In this document: positions 1-8,482 of the stretch, piece by piece
How positions within the stretch are numbered: position 1 is the first letter of the stretch
Layout of the letters: every line of letters starts with the position of its first letter
Assembly: GCA_030424845.1 (NCBI GenBank)
Contig: JAUHWC010000004.1
Span: forward strand, 354,135-418,134
Direction of reading: 5' to 3'
DNA from: Alphaproteobacteria bacterium
Lineage (GTDB): Bacteria; Pseudomonadota; Alphaproteobacteria; Sphingomonadales; Sphingomonadaceae
Length of the DNA: 64,000 bases
Position numbers and translations under genes: made by a program
The notes under the pieces: generated by a model
Database searches by the model: none
What the model saw: only the letters and a program-made list of their open reading frames with translations
What the model was told of the DNA's origin: nothing

Positions 1-37
1 GTGCGGCGGCGACACCGAGGACAGACTTGGTGATCAT
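1..37 (-). CDS. N-terminus of an exported protein (cut by window edge)
   Basis: Only the first 12 codons lie inside the window (MITKSVLGVAAA, reading leftwards). Lys4 followed by a small hydrophobic stretch looks like the start of a signal peptide. An AAAAGGGA ribosome binding site sits about 5 bases upstream of the ATG, which supports the start. The product cannot be identified. The 154 bases between this start and the next gene hold no other gene I can support. Confidence 0.5.
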   Translation of the reverse strand, partial: MITKSVLGVAAA

Positions 38-191
38 GTGATCCCTTTTGTTTTCAACGCCTTGCAGCGCCTGTTCTGTTTTCGCCGGACCCCAAATTGC
101 CCTCTGATCGGGCCTCCCGTCCGAGACTTTGTGACCGAACGGGAACCGTTTCCCGTCTGGCCGATTACAGGGGTAAGTGGGGGAAGGTTAA

Positions 192-980
192 TTAGGCAAG
201 CGCCTCATAGGCCTGGCGCGACAAACCGGCTGCAAGACGCGCCGAGTCGTTGAATGGAGGCTTCAGAGCCCCCCTGAAGTGCCTTTTGACCAGCATTTGC
301 CAGTGATTTTCGGCGGATTCTCCGCGCCTGCGGCAGATTTCGCGAAAATGGGTTGATCCCGCACGGACGTGGCGGATTTCGTCGTCAAGGATTCGTTTGA
401 GGATTCGCGCACCGTTTTCATCACCCTGTGCGCGCACCCTCTCCAGCGTGGTCGGCGTGACATCCAGCCCGCGCGCTTCCAGCACCATGGGCACGATGGC
501 GAGGCGCGCCGCGACATCGCCAGCGGTTTCCTGCGCCGCGCTCCACAAGCCGTCATGCGCCGGAAGGTCTGTGTAGCTTGCCCCCATCTGGTTGAGCTTG
601 CGTTCGATGAGCGCGAAATGCATCGCCTCGTCCGCAGCAACGGCCAGGAAATCGGCGATGAAGGCCGCTCCCATCTCCGCACCGAAGCGCCCGACGATAT
701 CGAGCGCCAGGTCGATGGCGACGAATTCGATATGGGCGAGGGAATGCCACAGGGCGATGCGGTTCCTTTCCGATCCACCGCGCCCGCGCTTGGGCATTTG
801 CCCGGGATGCAACAGCTCCAGACGGTCCGGCCACGCAGGCCTGTCGGGCATGGCGACGGTAAAGCTGGCGGGCAGGCGGCCCTTGCGCCATTCGCGCACC
901 AGCCGCCTGGTGGCCATCACCTTGTTTCGCGGTTCTGCAGTCAGCAGCGCATCGCGAATGGCTGTCGAGAGATCTGCCAT
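192..980 (-). CDS. DUF455 ferritin-like protein
   Basis: A 262-residue protein of the DUF455 family, a ferritin-like (MiaE-related) four-helix fold expected to bind a diiron centre. The metal-ligand pattern is visible as Glu in LAHIEFVAIDL, ExxH in DEAMHFALIE, Glu in VLEARGLD and ExxH in DDEIRHVRAG. No reaction has been firmly assigned to the family. It lies immediately upstream of bcp on the same strand in genome order (15-base gap), but transcription runs bcp first, then this gene, so it may be the last gene of a glnE-bcp-DUF455 operon. Confidence 0.85.
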   Translation of the reverse strand: MADLSTAIRDALLTAEPRNKVMATRRLVREWRKGRLPASFTVAMPDRPAWPDRLELLHPGQMPKRGRGGSERNRIALWHSLAHIEFVAIDLALDIVGRFGAEMGAAFIADFLAVAADEAMHFALIERKLNQMGASYTDLPAHDGLWSAAQETAGDVAARLAIVPMVLEARGLDVTPTTLERVRAQGDENGARILKRILDDEIRHVRAGSTHFREICRRRGESAENHWQMLVKRHFRGALKPPFNDSARLAAGLSRQAYEALA

Positions 981-995
981 CGCCGAACCCGCGTC

Positions 996-1469
996 CTACA
1001 GCGCCTTGGCGGCTTCCAGCACCTCGGCAGCGTGGCCCTTGACCTTCACCTTGCGCCAGACCTGCGCGATCTTGCCATCCGCATCGACGAGGAAGGTGGT
1101 CCGTTCCATGCCCATGTAGCTTCGACCATACATGGACTTTTCAACCCAGATGCCCAGCGCATCGGCCAGCCCGTCCTCCTCCGGATCCGTGGCGAGTGGT
1201 GCCTTCAATGCGTGCTTGGCGATGAAGTTCTGGTGCTTCTTGGCCGAATCCTTGCTGATGCCCAGCAGGCTGGTGCCGGCGGCACTGAACTCGTCCACCA
1301 GCGCGGAGAAGTCGATGTTCTCGGTCGTGCAGCCGGGGGTGTTGTCCTTGGGATAGAAGAACAGCACCAGCTTGCCGCCCTTGAAATCGGAAGGCTTCAC
1401 ACTGCCGCCATCCGGCGTCTCCATCGCTACATCGGGAACGGCATCTCCAACATCAGGGCGGTTGCTCAT
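996..1469 (-). CDS. bcp: thioredoxin-dependent peroxiredoxin, Bcp/PrxQ family
   Basis: A 157-residue cytoplasmic peroxidase that reduces hydrogen peroxide and organic hydroperoxides. The peroxidatic cysteine is Cys47 in the FYPKDNTPGCTTE motif. It is the only cysteine in the protein: the resolving cysteine found five residues later in E. coli Bcp is replaced by Ile, so this is a one-Cys PrxQ. The ATG at 1469 overlaps the glnE stop by one base (TGATG), so translation is probably coupled to glnE. A TTG one codon earlier is a weaker alternative start. Confidence 0.93.
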   Translation of the reverse strand: MSNRPDVGDAVPDVAMETPDGGSVKPSDFKGGKLVLFFYPKDNTPGCTTENIDFSALVDEFSAAGTSLLGISKDSAKKHQNFIAKHALKAPLATDPEEDGLADALGIWVEKSMYGRSYMGMERTTFLVDADGKIAQVWRKVKVKGHAAEVLEAAKAL

Positions 1470-4123
1470 CAATCTATCTCCAGTTTCTCGTCAAAATGGC
1501 GCTGCCATTGTTCGGCCACCGCTTCGCGAGCCTGTGCGAGGCGAGCCAGCAGCGCATCCATGTCGGTTTGGCCACAGGCACGGGCGAGCGCAATACGGGC
1601 GGCAGGCGGTGGCAAGTCGCTTTCCGGCGCGAGCAGGCGGGCAGCGATCAGCAAGCGCGCCATTGCCGAGAAATGATCCACGAAGCCGCTGGGCAGGTGG
1701 CCGGCCTCGGACAGCTGGGCAATGGCTTGCTCGATCTGCGGGGTAAGGGCGATATTCTCGCGCAATTGCAGGAAGTGGACGAGGAATTCGCAATCCACCA
1801 GGCCGCCACGCAGCAGCTTCACATCCAGCGGCCCGCGAGCCGGCTTGTGCTTGGCCATTTCCCCGCGCATCTTGAGCACATCCTGCTTGAGCGCCCCGGC
1901 CTCGCGCTTGGTTTCCAGCACCTGGCGAATGATGCCCTGCAACTTCTCTCGCGCCTGGAGAGAGCCGTAGATCGGGCGAGCCCGGCACAGAGCCATATGC
2001 TCCCACGTCCAGGCATCCTCGCACTGGTACTGGGCGAAACTCTCCACGCTGACGGCCAAGGGCCCCTGGTTGCCTTGCGGGCGCAGGCGGGTGTCGATCT
2101 CATACAGCGCGCCTTCGGCGGTCGGCACGCTCATCGCCGCCGTGACCCGGGTGGCGAGGCGGTTGAAGTAGAGCGATGTCGTCAGCGGCCGGTCACCGTC
2201 CGATTCGGAACCGATGGCACCGTCGAACAGGTAGACGACGTCGAGGTCCGACGCATGGGTCAGCGCCCCGCCGCCCAGGCGGCCGAGGCCGAGCACCAGC
2301 AATTCGCCCCCTTCGATCCGGCCGTGCTTGCTGGCAAATTCCGCACAGGCGGCCTTGGCTGCCGTCTCCAGCGCGGCTTCGGCCACGCGGCACGCCCCTT
2401 CGGCGATATCCAGCGGATCCTGCTTGCCTTCCACCAGTTGCACGCCAAGCGCGAAACGCTCCTCGCCCACCACCTGGCGGATATGGTCGAGCCGCGCCTC
2501 GTAAATGTCGTCCTCGCATGCCGCCATGCGCGCCGCCAGCGTCGCGACATCCTCGGGCAGGTCGAAGGCACTGGAATCGATCAGCGCATCGAGCAGGTCT
2601 GCACGCCGCGCCAGCGCATCCGCCAGGGGCGGAGCGATGGTGAGGATGCGCAGGACCTGGCCGAGCAGGCCGGGTCGCTGTTCGAACAGGCGAAACAGGT
2701 TAATTGCAGTCGGCAAGCGTGCCAATAAGGTTTCCCAGCGCGCGGTGGCACGATCCGGATCGGTGGCATTGGACAGCGCCTCGCACAGATCGGGCGCGAT
2801 GGCATCGAAGGCAAGCTGCGCCTCGTGCCCCTTGAGCGCGCGGATCGTCTCCTTCCAATGTGCCGCTTTCTGCGCAAAGTCCTCCGGCAAGGGGACAGGT
2901 CCGTCAGCCGAGGCGCCCACGGTTTCGGCATCATCGCCCAGGAGGCTGTCGTACCGGTCCGCCACTGCGCCGCAGACCTGCTGCAGTTCGGCAAGCAGCG
3001 CCGCCCCGTCAGGCAAGCCATCAAGCCGCGCGACATTGTCCAGCGCTTCGGCCTTGAGCGGCAATTCATGGGTCTGTTGGTCGTTGACCATCTGCAACCG
3101 GTGTTCGACCTGTCGCAGCCGGTCATAGGCTTCACCCAGCACACGGGCATCCTCGGCAGCAACGATGCCTTCCGCGGCCAGAGCATCGAGAGCTGCGCGG
3201 GTGCCTTTCTTGCGCAGGCCCGGCAATCGCCCGCCATAGATCAACTGGTGTGTCTGGGCGAAGAATTCGACTTCGCGGATACCCCCGCGGCCCTTCTTCA
3301 CGTCAAAGCCCGGCGCCGGCACACGCGGGCCGGAAAAGGCCTGCCGGATGCGTGATGTCAGCCGCCGGATTTCCTCGATCGCGGTGAAATCGAGGTTCTT
3401 GCGCCAGATGAAGGGGCGCAACTGTTCGAGGAAGGCCTCGCCCGCCGCTATGTCTCCGCCGGCAGCGCGTGCGCGGATGTAAGCTGCCCGCTCCCACGCC
3501 AGCGCGGAGGATTCGTAATGGCTGAGCGCTGCCGAGAAGCTGATCGCCAAGGGGCTGACTTCGGATGCCGGGCGCAAGCGCAGGTCCACCCGGAATACAT
3601 AGCCATCGCCGGTCTGGTGCGAGAGCAGTTCGACCAGCTGGCGGGCATAGCGCTGCGCGGCCTCTCCCGGATCGTCCCGCTCGCGCCGCGGCAGGGTTGC
3701 CGGGTCGAACAGCAGGATCGGGTCAATGTCCGAACTGTAGTTGAGCTCGCCTGCCCCCTGCTTGCCAAGCGCGATCGCGGCAAGGCCCGCCGGCTCCGCA
3801 TCCGGCACGCGCCGCGTGATGACATGGGCGATGGCCTTGTCGAGCGCCCGGTCTGCGCAGGCTGACAACTCGCCCGTCACCTTGAGCAGGGGGAAATGCC
3901 CTGCAAGGTCACCGATACCCAGCACCAGCGCCAGCCCCACCCGCTCGCGCCGCAGGGCCACGCCAAGATCCTCGTTCTCGGTCGCCAGCGCCATTGCCAG
4001 CGCTTCGTCCGCTTTCCCCTCGGCCAGCAATCCGGCGAGGTCGGGAAAGCGTTGCAGGGCGAGCGCCAGGAAGGGCGAATGATCGCGTGCGCGCTGCAGG
4101 GCGTGTGTCCAGTCCGCTGTCAT
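1469..4123 (-). CDS. glnE: bifunctional glutamine synthetase adenylyltransferase/adenylyl-removing enzyme
   Basis: GlnE attaches AMP to glutamine synthetase and removes it again in response to PII, tuning nitrogen assimilation. The protein is 884 residues, somewhat short of the roughly 945 of E. coli. Both nucleotidyltransferase halves are present: the N-terminal deadenylase has SDIDPILLFD and the C-terminal adenylase has SDLDVVYLFD, each with the metal-binding Asp-x-Asp. I chose the ATG at 4123 (MTADWTHALQ) because the reading frame upstream is low-complexity and antisense to the next gene. The stop overlaps the bcp start. Confidence 0.95.
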   Translation of the reverse strand: MTADWTHALQRARDHSPFLALALQRFPDLAGLLAEGKADEALAMALATENEDLGVALRRERVGLALVLGIGDLAGHFPLLKVTGELSACADRALDKAIAHVITRRVPDAEPAGLAAIALGKQGAGELNYSSDIDPILLFDPATLPRRERDDPGEAAQRYARQLVELLSHQTGDGYVFRVDLRLRPASEVSPLAISFSAALSHYESSALAWERAAYIRARAAGGDIAAGEAFLEQLRPFIWRKNLDFTAIEEIRRLTSRIRQAFSGPRVPAPGFDVKKGRGGIREVEFFAQTHQLIYGGRLPGLRKKGTRAALDALAAEGIVAAEDARVLGEAYDRLRQVEHRLQMVNDQQTHELPLKAEALDNVARLDGLPDGAALLAELQQVCGAVADRYDSLLGDDAETVGASADGPVPLPEDFAQKAAHWKETIRALKGHEAQLAFDAIAPDLCEALSNATDPDRATARWETLLARLPTAINLFRLFEQRPGLLGQVLRILTIAPPLADALARRADLLDALIDSSAFDLPEDVATLAARMAACEDDIYEARLDHIRQVVGEERFALGVQLVEGKQDPLDIAEGACRVAEAALETAAKAACAEFASKHGRIEGGELLVLGLGRLGGGALTHASDLDVVYLFDGAIGSESDGDRPLTTSLYFNRLATRVTAAMSVPTAEGALYEIDTRLRPQGNQGPLAVSVESFAQYQCEDAWTWEHMALCRARPIYGSLQAREKLQGIIRQVLETKREAGALKQDVLKMRGEMAKHKPARGPLDVKLLRGGLVDCEFLVHFLQLRENIALTPQIEQAIAQLSEAGHLPSGFVDHFSAMARLLIAARLLAPESDLPPPAARIALARACGQTDMDALLARLAQAREAVAEQWQRHFDEKLEID

Positions 4124-4251
4124 GCACGCAGCACTGCATGGCAATTGCGCGCGGGGCAAGGGCCACGCTTGCCCAAGCGCCGCGCCTTTGCCAGATGGCA
4201 CGTCAGATCGAGTCGCCTCCCGGCTCGCAAGACCGAGGAATACCGGACGCC

Positions 4252-5238
4252 ATGACCTATCTGATGCCCGCGGAATGGGCCGAACAGCAGTGGATATGGA
4301 TCGGCTTTCCGGCCGCGGCAGACCTGTGGGAGGATGATCTCGAACCTGCACAGGAGCAGGTGGCCGCCTTTGCCAATGCCATCGCCGAAACCGGCCAGGA
4401 AGTGCGGCTGGTGGTGCGCGATGAGGAGAGCGAGGCGCAGGCACGCGCGCTGGCGCATCCCTCCATCATCTTCGAACGCCACCCCTATGGCGATATCTGG
4501 CTGCGCGACACCGGCCCGCTGGTGCTGCTCGACTATAACGGCGCGCGCGCCGCGCAGCGCTTCGGCTTCAATGGCTGGGGCGGCAAGTACCTGCTCGACG
4601 GCGACCAGGAAACAGGTGCATCCATGGTCGCGGCAGGAGACCTCGCGGATCGCGGCAAGGCAGACTGGGTGCTGGAAGGCGGCGCGATCGACAGTGACGG
4701 CACGGGTCTTGTCGCGACCACCGAGCAGTGCCTGCTGAACCCCAACCGCAACCCGCAACTGTCGCGCGATGACATCGCCATGCGGCTGGGGCGGGACCTC
4801 GGCTTCGAACGCATCCTGTGGCTGGGCAACGGCCTGCTGGGCGATCACACCGATGGCCATGTCGACAACCTTGCCCGCTTCGTGGCTCCCGGAAAGATCG
4901 CCATTCCCGAGGCAATCCTGCCCGGCGATCCCAATGCGCAAACCTATGACGATGCGGCCGCTCGCGCCGAAGCCTTCGGCCTCGAGGTTGCCCGCATCCC
5001 CTCGCCCGGGCCGATGGGTGCAGGCGATGATGTGGAGCCTGCCAGCTACATGAATTTCGTGATCGCCAATGGCGTGGTGGTGGTGCCCATCTATGGTTCG
5101 GAAATGGACGATGCCGCCGTGGAAGCCATCGGCAGGCTGTTCCCCGGCAGGAGGGCCGTGGGCCTGATGGCCGATGCCGTGCTGACCGGCGGTGGCAGCT
5201 TCCATTGTTGCAGCCAGCACGTTCCCAAGGCGGGCTGA
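4252..5238 (+). CDS. agmatine deiminase / peptidyl-arginine-deiminase family protein
   Basis: A 328-residue guanidine-group-modifying enzyme (PAD_porph family), most simply an agmatine deiminase giving N-carbamoylputrescine and ammonia. Family motifs are WLRDTGP near residue 85, GDHTDGHVD near residue 200 (catalytic His and Asp), and GGGSFHCCSQ at the C-terminus, with Cys319 as the likely nucleophile. The start MTYLMPAEW follows a GACCGAGGAA ribosome binding site. It is divergent from glnE and has no N-carbamoylputrescine amidase next to it, so the substrate is inferred from the family only. Confidence 0.88.
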   Translation: MTYLMPAEWAEQQWIWIGFPAAADLWEDDLEPAQEQVAAFANAIAETGQEVRLVVRDEESEAQARALAHPSIIFERHPYGDIWLRDTGPLVLLDYNGARAAQRFGFNGWGGKYLLDGDQETGASMVAAGDLADRGKADWVLEGGAIDSDGTGLVATTEQCLLNPNRNPQLSRDDIAMRLGRDLGFERILWLGNGLLGDHTDGHVDNLARFVAPGKIAIPEAILPGDPNAQTYDDAAARAEAFGLEVARIPSPGPMGAGDDVEPASYMNFVIANGVVVVPIYGSEMDDAAVEAIGRLFPGRRAVGLMADAVLTGGGSFHCCSQHVPKAG

Positions 5239-5288
5239 AAGGCAAACCTTAACGCTTCGTTAGGACTTTCGGGCGCAAAAGGCGTGGC

Positions 5289-5411
5289 ATGAGCAAGGCC
5301 ATCGCCCTTTCCCGCCAGATCACCTTCGACACGGTTGAAGCCGCGCGCTTCGCCATCGTTGCCGTGTGCGGTTGCAGCCTGATCGCTGCCGGCGCTGTCC
5401 TGCCCTTCTAG
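5289..5411 (+). CDS. 40-residue single-pass small protein (predicted)
   Basis: A short frame beginning MSKAIALSRQITFDTVEAAR and continuing with a hydrophobic stretch rich in Ala, Val, Ile and Gly with two Cys, ending AVLPF. That reads as one membrane segment after a charged N-terminus. AAAAGG sits upstream of the ATG. Its stop overlaps the stop of the convergent TauE gene by four bases. I do not recognise a family. It could be a chance frame, but the amphipathic-then-hydrophobic layout and third-position GC argue for a real gene. Confidence 0.4.
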   Translation: MSKAIALSRQITFDTVEAARFAIVAVCGCSLIAAGAVLPF

Positions 5412-6136
5412 GCGAACAGCTTCCAGCACGCGGCCACGGCCGCAATTCCCAGAACCAGGGCCGTTGCCACTTGCCATTGGCGCGTGGTGACCTTGCCGAA
5501 TGCCGCGTGGCCCAGCCAGTCACCCGCGAGAACCGGAACGAACAGGCAGGCGGCAAGCAGCATGTCCGCCGCCGATCCCACGCCCCGCCACAGGAAAATC
5601 GCGGCCGAAACCGGGGTGAGCACCAGGAATATTGCCATCATGCTGGCGCGCGCCGCCCTGGGCTCAAGCCGCCCGCGCAGGTAGAACGGCCCCATGCCCG
5701 GCCCCGGCATGCCGGCAAAGCCTCCCAGGAATCCGGTGAAGAAGCCGGAAACGGCCATGGCCGGCCTGCGGGCCAGCCGAAACGGGCCCAGCGGCACCAC
5801 CACCAGCACGAAGGCCCCCAGCGAAACCAGCGCAATCAGTACGCGCGCCCAGTCCGCCGGCAGGGCGGTAAGCGCCCACAGGCCCAGGGGCGTGCAGGCA
5901 ATTGCGATGGCGGTAATGGGAATGGCCGAGCGATCCGCATCGCGGCGGATGCGGCCGATATCGGTCAAGCCGATGAGGAACAGCGAAACCAGCCCGACAA
6001 ACACGGCCAATTGCGGGGCGATGGCCAGTTGCAGCACCGGAACCAGCACGACCGACAGGCCAAAGCCCGCCAGGCCGCGCACGAAGCCGGCCGCCAGCGC
6101 AGCAATGATCGCCGCGCCCCATGCCTCGGGCGGCAA
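5408..6136 (-). CDS. TauE/SafE family membrane permease
   Basis: A 242-residue integral membrane protein with about eight hydrophobic segments. It belongs to the TauE/SafE (TSUP) family of sulfite or organosulfonate exporters, with the family's repeated glycine-rich loops visible as GFVRGLAGFGLS near the N-terminus and GFFTGFLGGFAGMPGPG in the middle. It lies 22 bases after thrS on the same strand. No ATG fits, so a TTG at 6136 is the likeliest start; CTG codons slightly upstream are alternatives. The substrate cannot be told from sequence. Confidence 0.85.
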   Translation of the reverse strand: MPPEAWGAAIIAALAAGFVRGLAGFGLSVVLVPVLQLAIAPQLAVFVGLVSLFLIGLTDIGRIRRDADRSAIPITAIAIACTPLGLWALTALPADWARVLIALVSLGAFVLVVVPLGPFRLARRPAMAVSGFFTGFLGGFAGMPGPGMGPFYLRGRLEPRAARASMMAIFLVLTPVSAAIFLWRGVGSAADMLLAACLFVPVLAGDWLGHAAFGKVTTRQWQVATALVLGIAAVAACWKLFA

Positions 6137-6158
6137 ATGCGGCAGGAGCTCGCCCAGG

Positions 6159-8162
6159 CTATTTGCTCTTCAGGTCAGGCGCGGTCGCCGCATCCTTGAG
6201 CAGGGCAACAGCTTCATCCAGCTTGAGGAACTGCTGCTGCTTCTCGCCCAGCGTGCGCAGCGCGACCGTGCCTTCCTCCGCCTCGCGCTTGCCCAGCACG
6301 AGGATGTAGGGGACCTTGGCGTGGCTGTGTTCGCGCACCTTGTAGTTGATGGATTCGTTGCGGAAGTCCGTCTCCACCCGGATGCCGAGCGCGGCCAGCT
6401 GGTCCGCCACCTTCTGCCCATAGGCATCGGCGTCGGAAACGATGGTGGCGACCACGGCCTGCACCGGGGCAAGCCATGCCGGCACGCGGCCTGCGAAATG
6501 TTCGATAAGGATACCGATGAAACGCTCATAGGAACCGAAGATCGCGCGGTGCAGCATGACCGGGCGATGCTTCTCGCCATCCTCGCCGATATAGGTCGCA
6601 TCGAGGCGTTCGGGCAGCACGCGGTCGGACTGGATCGTGCCCACCTGCCAGGTGCGGCCGATGGCATCGGTCAGGTGCCATTCCAGCTTGGGCGCATAGA
6701 ACGCCCCTTCGCCGGGCAGTTCCTCCCAGCCGAACTCCTCGGTCGCCATGCCGGCATCGCGCACGGCCTGGCGCAGCTCTTCCTCGGCCTTGTCCCAGTC
6801 CGCATCGGAACCGAAGCGCTGTTCGGGGCGCAGGGCCAGCTTGATCTCGTAGGTGAAGCCGAAGTCCTTGTAGATCCGGTCCGCCAGCTCGCAGAAGGCG
6901 CGCACTTCGGACACGATCTGGTCCTCGCGGCAGAAGATGTGCGCATCGTCCTGCGTGAACTGGCGCACGCGCATCAGGCCGTGCAGTGCGCCATGCGGTT
7001 CGTTGCGGTGGCAGCATCCGTTCTCGTACAGGCGGATGGGCAGCTCGCGATAGGAGGTGATGCCCTGCTTGAAGACCTGCACATGGGCCGGGCAGTTCAT
7101 CGGCTTCAGCGCCATCCAGTCCGCATCGTCGGACACGATCGGGCCGTCATCCTCGGTGTTCGGCACCTCGTCGGGGATGACGAACATGTTTTCGCGATAC
7201 TTGCCCCAGTGGCCGGATTTCTCCCACTGGCGGGCATCCATCACCTGCGGCGTCTTGATTTCCTGGTAGCCGGCAGCGTCGATCGCGCGGCGCATGTAGG
7301 CCTCCAGCTCGCGCCAGATCTTGTAGCCATTGGGATGCCAGAAGACAGAGCCATGCGCCTCTTCCTGCAGGTGGAACAGGTCCATCTCGCGGCCCAGCTT
7401 GCGGTGGTCGCGCTTGGCGGCCTCTTCCAGCCGCGTGAGGTGTTCGTTGAGCTGCTTCTTGTTGAGCCAGCCGGTACCGTAGATGCGCGTCAGCTGCGCA
7501 TTCTTCTGGTCACCGCGCCAGTAAGCCCCGGCAACACGCATCAGCTTGAAGGCCTGCGGGTCGAGCTTGCCGGTGGAAGGCAGATGCGGACCGCGGCACA
7601 TGTCCAGCCAGTCATCGCCTGACCAGTAGACCGTCAGTTCCTCGCCTTCCGGCAGTTCCTTCGCCCATTCGGCCTTGAAGCTCTCGCCATCGGCTTCCCA
7701 CTTGGCGATCAGGTCCGCCCGGCTCCACGCCTCACGGCGCAGCGGCTTGTCGGCCTTGATGATCTCGCGCATCTTTTCCTCGATGGCGGGCAGGTCATCC
7801 ATGCCGAAAGGCTCGCGACTGGCAGGGGCCATCACGTCATAATAGAAGCCATCGTCGGTCGCCGGGCCGAAGGTGATCTGCGTGCCCGGCCACAAGGCCT
7901 GCACCGCTTCCGCCAGCACATGGGCATAGTCGTGCCGCGCCAGTTCGAGCGCGTCTTCCTCGTCGCGAGAGGTGACCAGCGCCAGTTCGGCATCGCCATC
8001 GAAGGGGCGGGTGAGGTCGCGCAATTCCCCGTCCACGCGCGCGGCAATCGCGGCCTTGGCAAGGCCGGGGCCGATCGCTGCCGCGACATCGGCAGGCGTC
8101 GAGCCCGCGGGCATCTCGCGCACCGAACCATCGGGAAGGCTGATCTTCAACAACTCGCTCAT
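6159..8162 (-). CDS. thrS: threonyl-tRNA synthetase
   Basis: A 667-residue class II aminoacyl-tRNA synthetase that charges tRNA-Thr and edits mischarged Ser-tRNA. It has an N-terminal TGS domain (residues 1-65), the editing domain with [11 protein letters not shown] carrying the HxxxH zinc-type motif, the class II catalytic core with [11 protein letters not shown] and [11 protein letters not shown], and a C-terminal anticodon-binding domain. Length is normal. The 5' leader (8163-8372) encodes a threonine-rich peptide and can form competing hairpins, so expression is probably regulated by threonine supply (see separate entries). Confidence 0.97.
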   Translation of the reverse strand: MSELLKISLPDGSVREMPAGSTPADVAAAIGPGLAKAAIAARVDGELRDLTRPFDGDAELALVTSRDEEDALELARHDYAHVLAEAVQALWPGTQITFGPATDDGFYYDVMAPASREPFGMDDLPAIEEKMREIIKADKPLRREAWSRADLIAKWEADGESFKAEWAKELPEGEELTVYWSGDDWLDMCRGPHLPSTGKLDPQAFKLMRVAGAYWRGDQKNAQLTRIYGTGWLNKKQLNEHLTRLEEAAKRDHRKLGREMDLFHLQEEAHGSVFWHPNGYKIWRELEAYMRRAIDAAGYQEIKTPQVMDARQWEKSGHWGKYRENMFVIPDEVPNTEDDGPIVSDDADWMALKPMNCPAHVQVFKQGITSYRELPIRLYENGCCHRNEPHGALHGLMRVRQFTQDDAHIFCREDQIVSEVRAFCELADRIYKDFGFTYEIKLALRPEQRFGSDADWDKAEEELRQAVRDAGMATEEFGWEELPGEGAFYAPKLEWHLTDAIGRTWQVGTIQSDRVLPERLDATYIGEDGEKHRPVMLHRAIFGSYERFIGILIEHFAGRVPAWLAPVQAVVATIVSDADAYGQKVADQLAALGIRVETDFRNESINYKVREHSHAKVPYILVLGKREAEEGTVALRTLGEKQQQFLKLDEAVALLKDAATAPDLKSK

Positions 8163-8221
8163 CGAAACTCGCTCTCAAATTCACTGCGACGCGCCATGGC
8201 ATAGAGCGGCGCGCACGCAAA

Positions 8222-8322
8222 GGGGCGGCGTCAGAGTATGGGCAGTTTCGGGTAGCAGACGCCGCGCCACCCGAAGCCGGGTGGCGGCAGTCGCGTATCA
8301 GGCCACGACCAGCCGCCCCCGG
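8222..8322 (-). promoter_or_regulatory. thrS leader: competing RNA hairpins (putative attenuator)
   Basis: On the transcribed strand the segment complementary to 8277-8288 has two mutually exclusive partners. One is 8312-8322 inside the leader peptide frame: 11 base pairs with one bulge (GCCGCC/GGCGGC plus CCCGG/CCGGG). The other is 8265-8273, giving a 9-bp stem (core CCACCCG/CGGGTGG) with a 4-base loop. A further 8-bp stem (GCGGCGTC/GACGCCGC, 8258-8265 with 8225-8232) follows, then CCCCTTTGCG. This is the 2:3 versus 3:4 layout of peptide-leader attenuators, but the classical long U-run is missing, so the mode of termination is uncertain. Confidence 0.55.
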
Positions 8323-8372
8323 CAAGGCGGGGTGGTAGTGGTTGTGGTGGTGATGGTGCGCTGCTGCATCAT
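8298..8372 (-). CDS. threonine-rich leader peptide of thrS
   Basis: A 24-codon frame starting with two ATGs (MMQQ). It then reads R-T-I followed by seven consecutive threonine codons (ACC, ACC, ACA, ACC, ACT, ACC, ACC), then PPCRGRLVVA and a stop 135 bases before thrS. Eight Thr in ten residues directly ahead of threonyl-tRNA synthetase is the signature of a regulatory leader peptide like ThrL of the E. coli thr operon. A ribosome stalled early in the Thr run would leave the downstream pairing segment at 8312-8322 exposed. There is no good Shine-Dalgarno; a promoter placed only about 4 bases upstream suggests near-leaderless translation. Confidence 0.7.
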   Translation of the reverse strand: MMQQRTITTTTTTTPPCRGRLVVA

Positions 8373-8382
8373 GACGGGACAC

Positions 8383-8411
8383 CATATAGGGCGCGAATCC
8401 TGCAAAGTCAC
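8383..8411 (-). promoter_or_regulatory. predicted sigma-70-type promoter of the thrS leader
   Basis: Read leftwards, GTGACT (8411-8406), a 17-base spacer and TATATG (8388-8383) match the -35 and -10 consensus at four of six positions each. The expected transcription start is near 8376, about 4 bases before the leader-peptide ATG. Prediction only. Confidence 0.35.
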
Positions 8412-8482
8412 TAAGCCAGAACATGGGGTCTGCAACAGAGGCCCCTTGGCGCTGGCCGCATGAAAGGCCATGTTGGTGCGCA

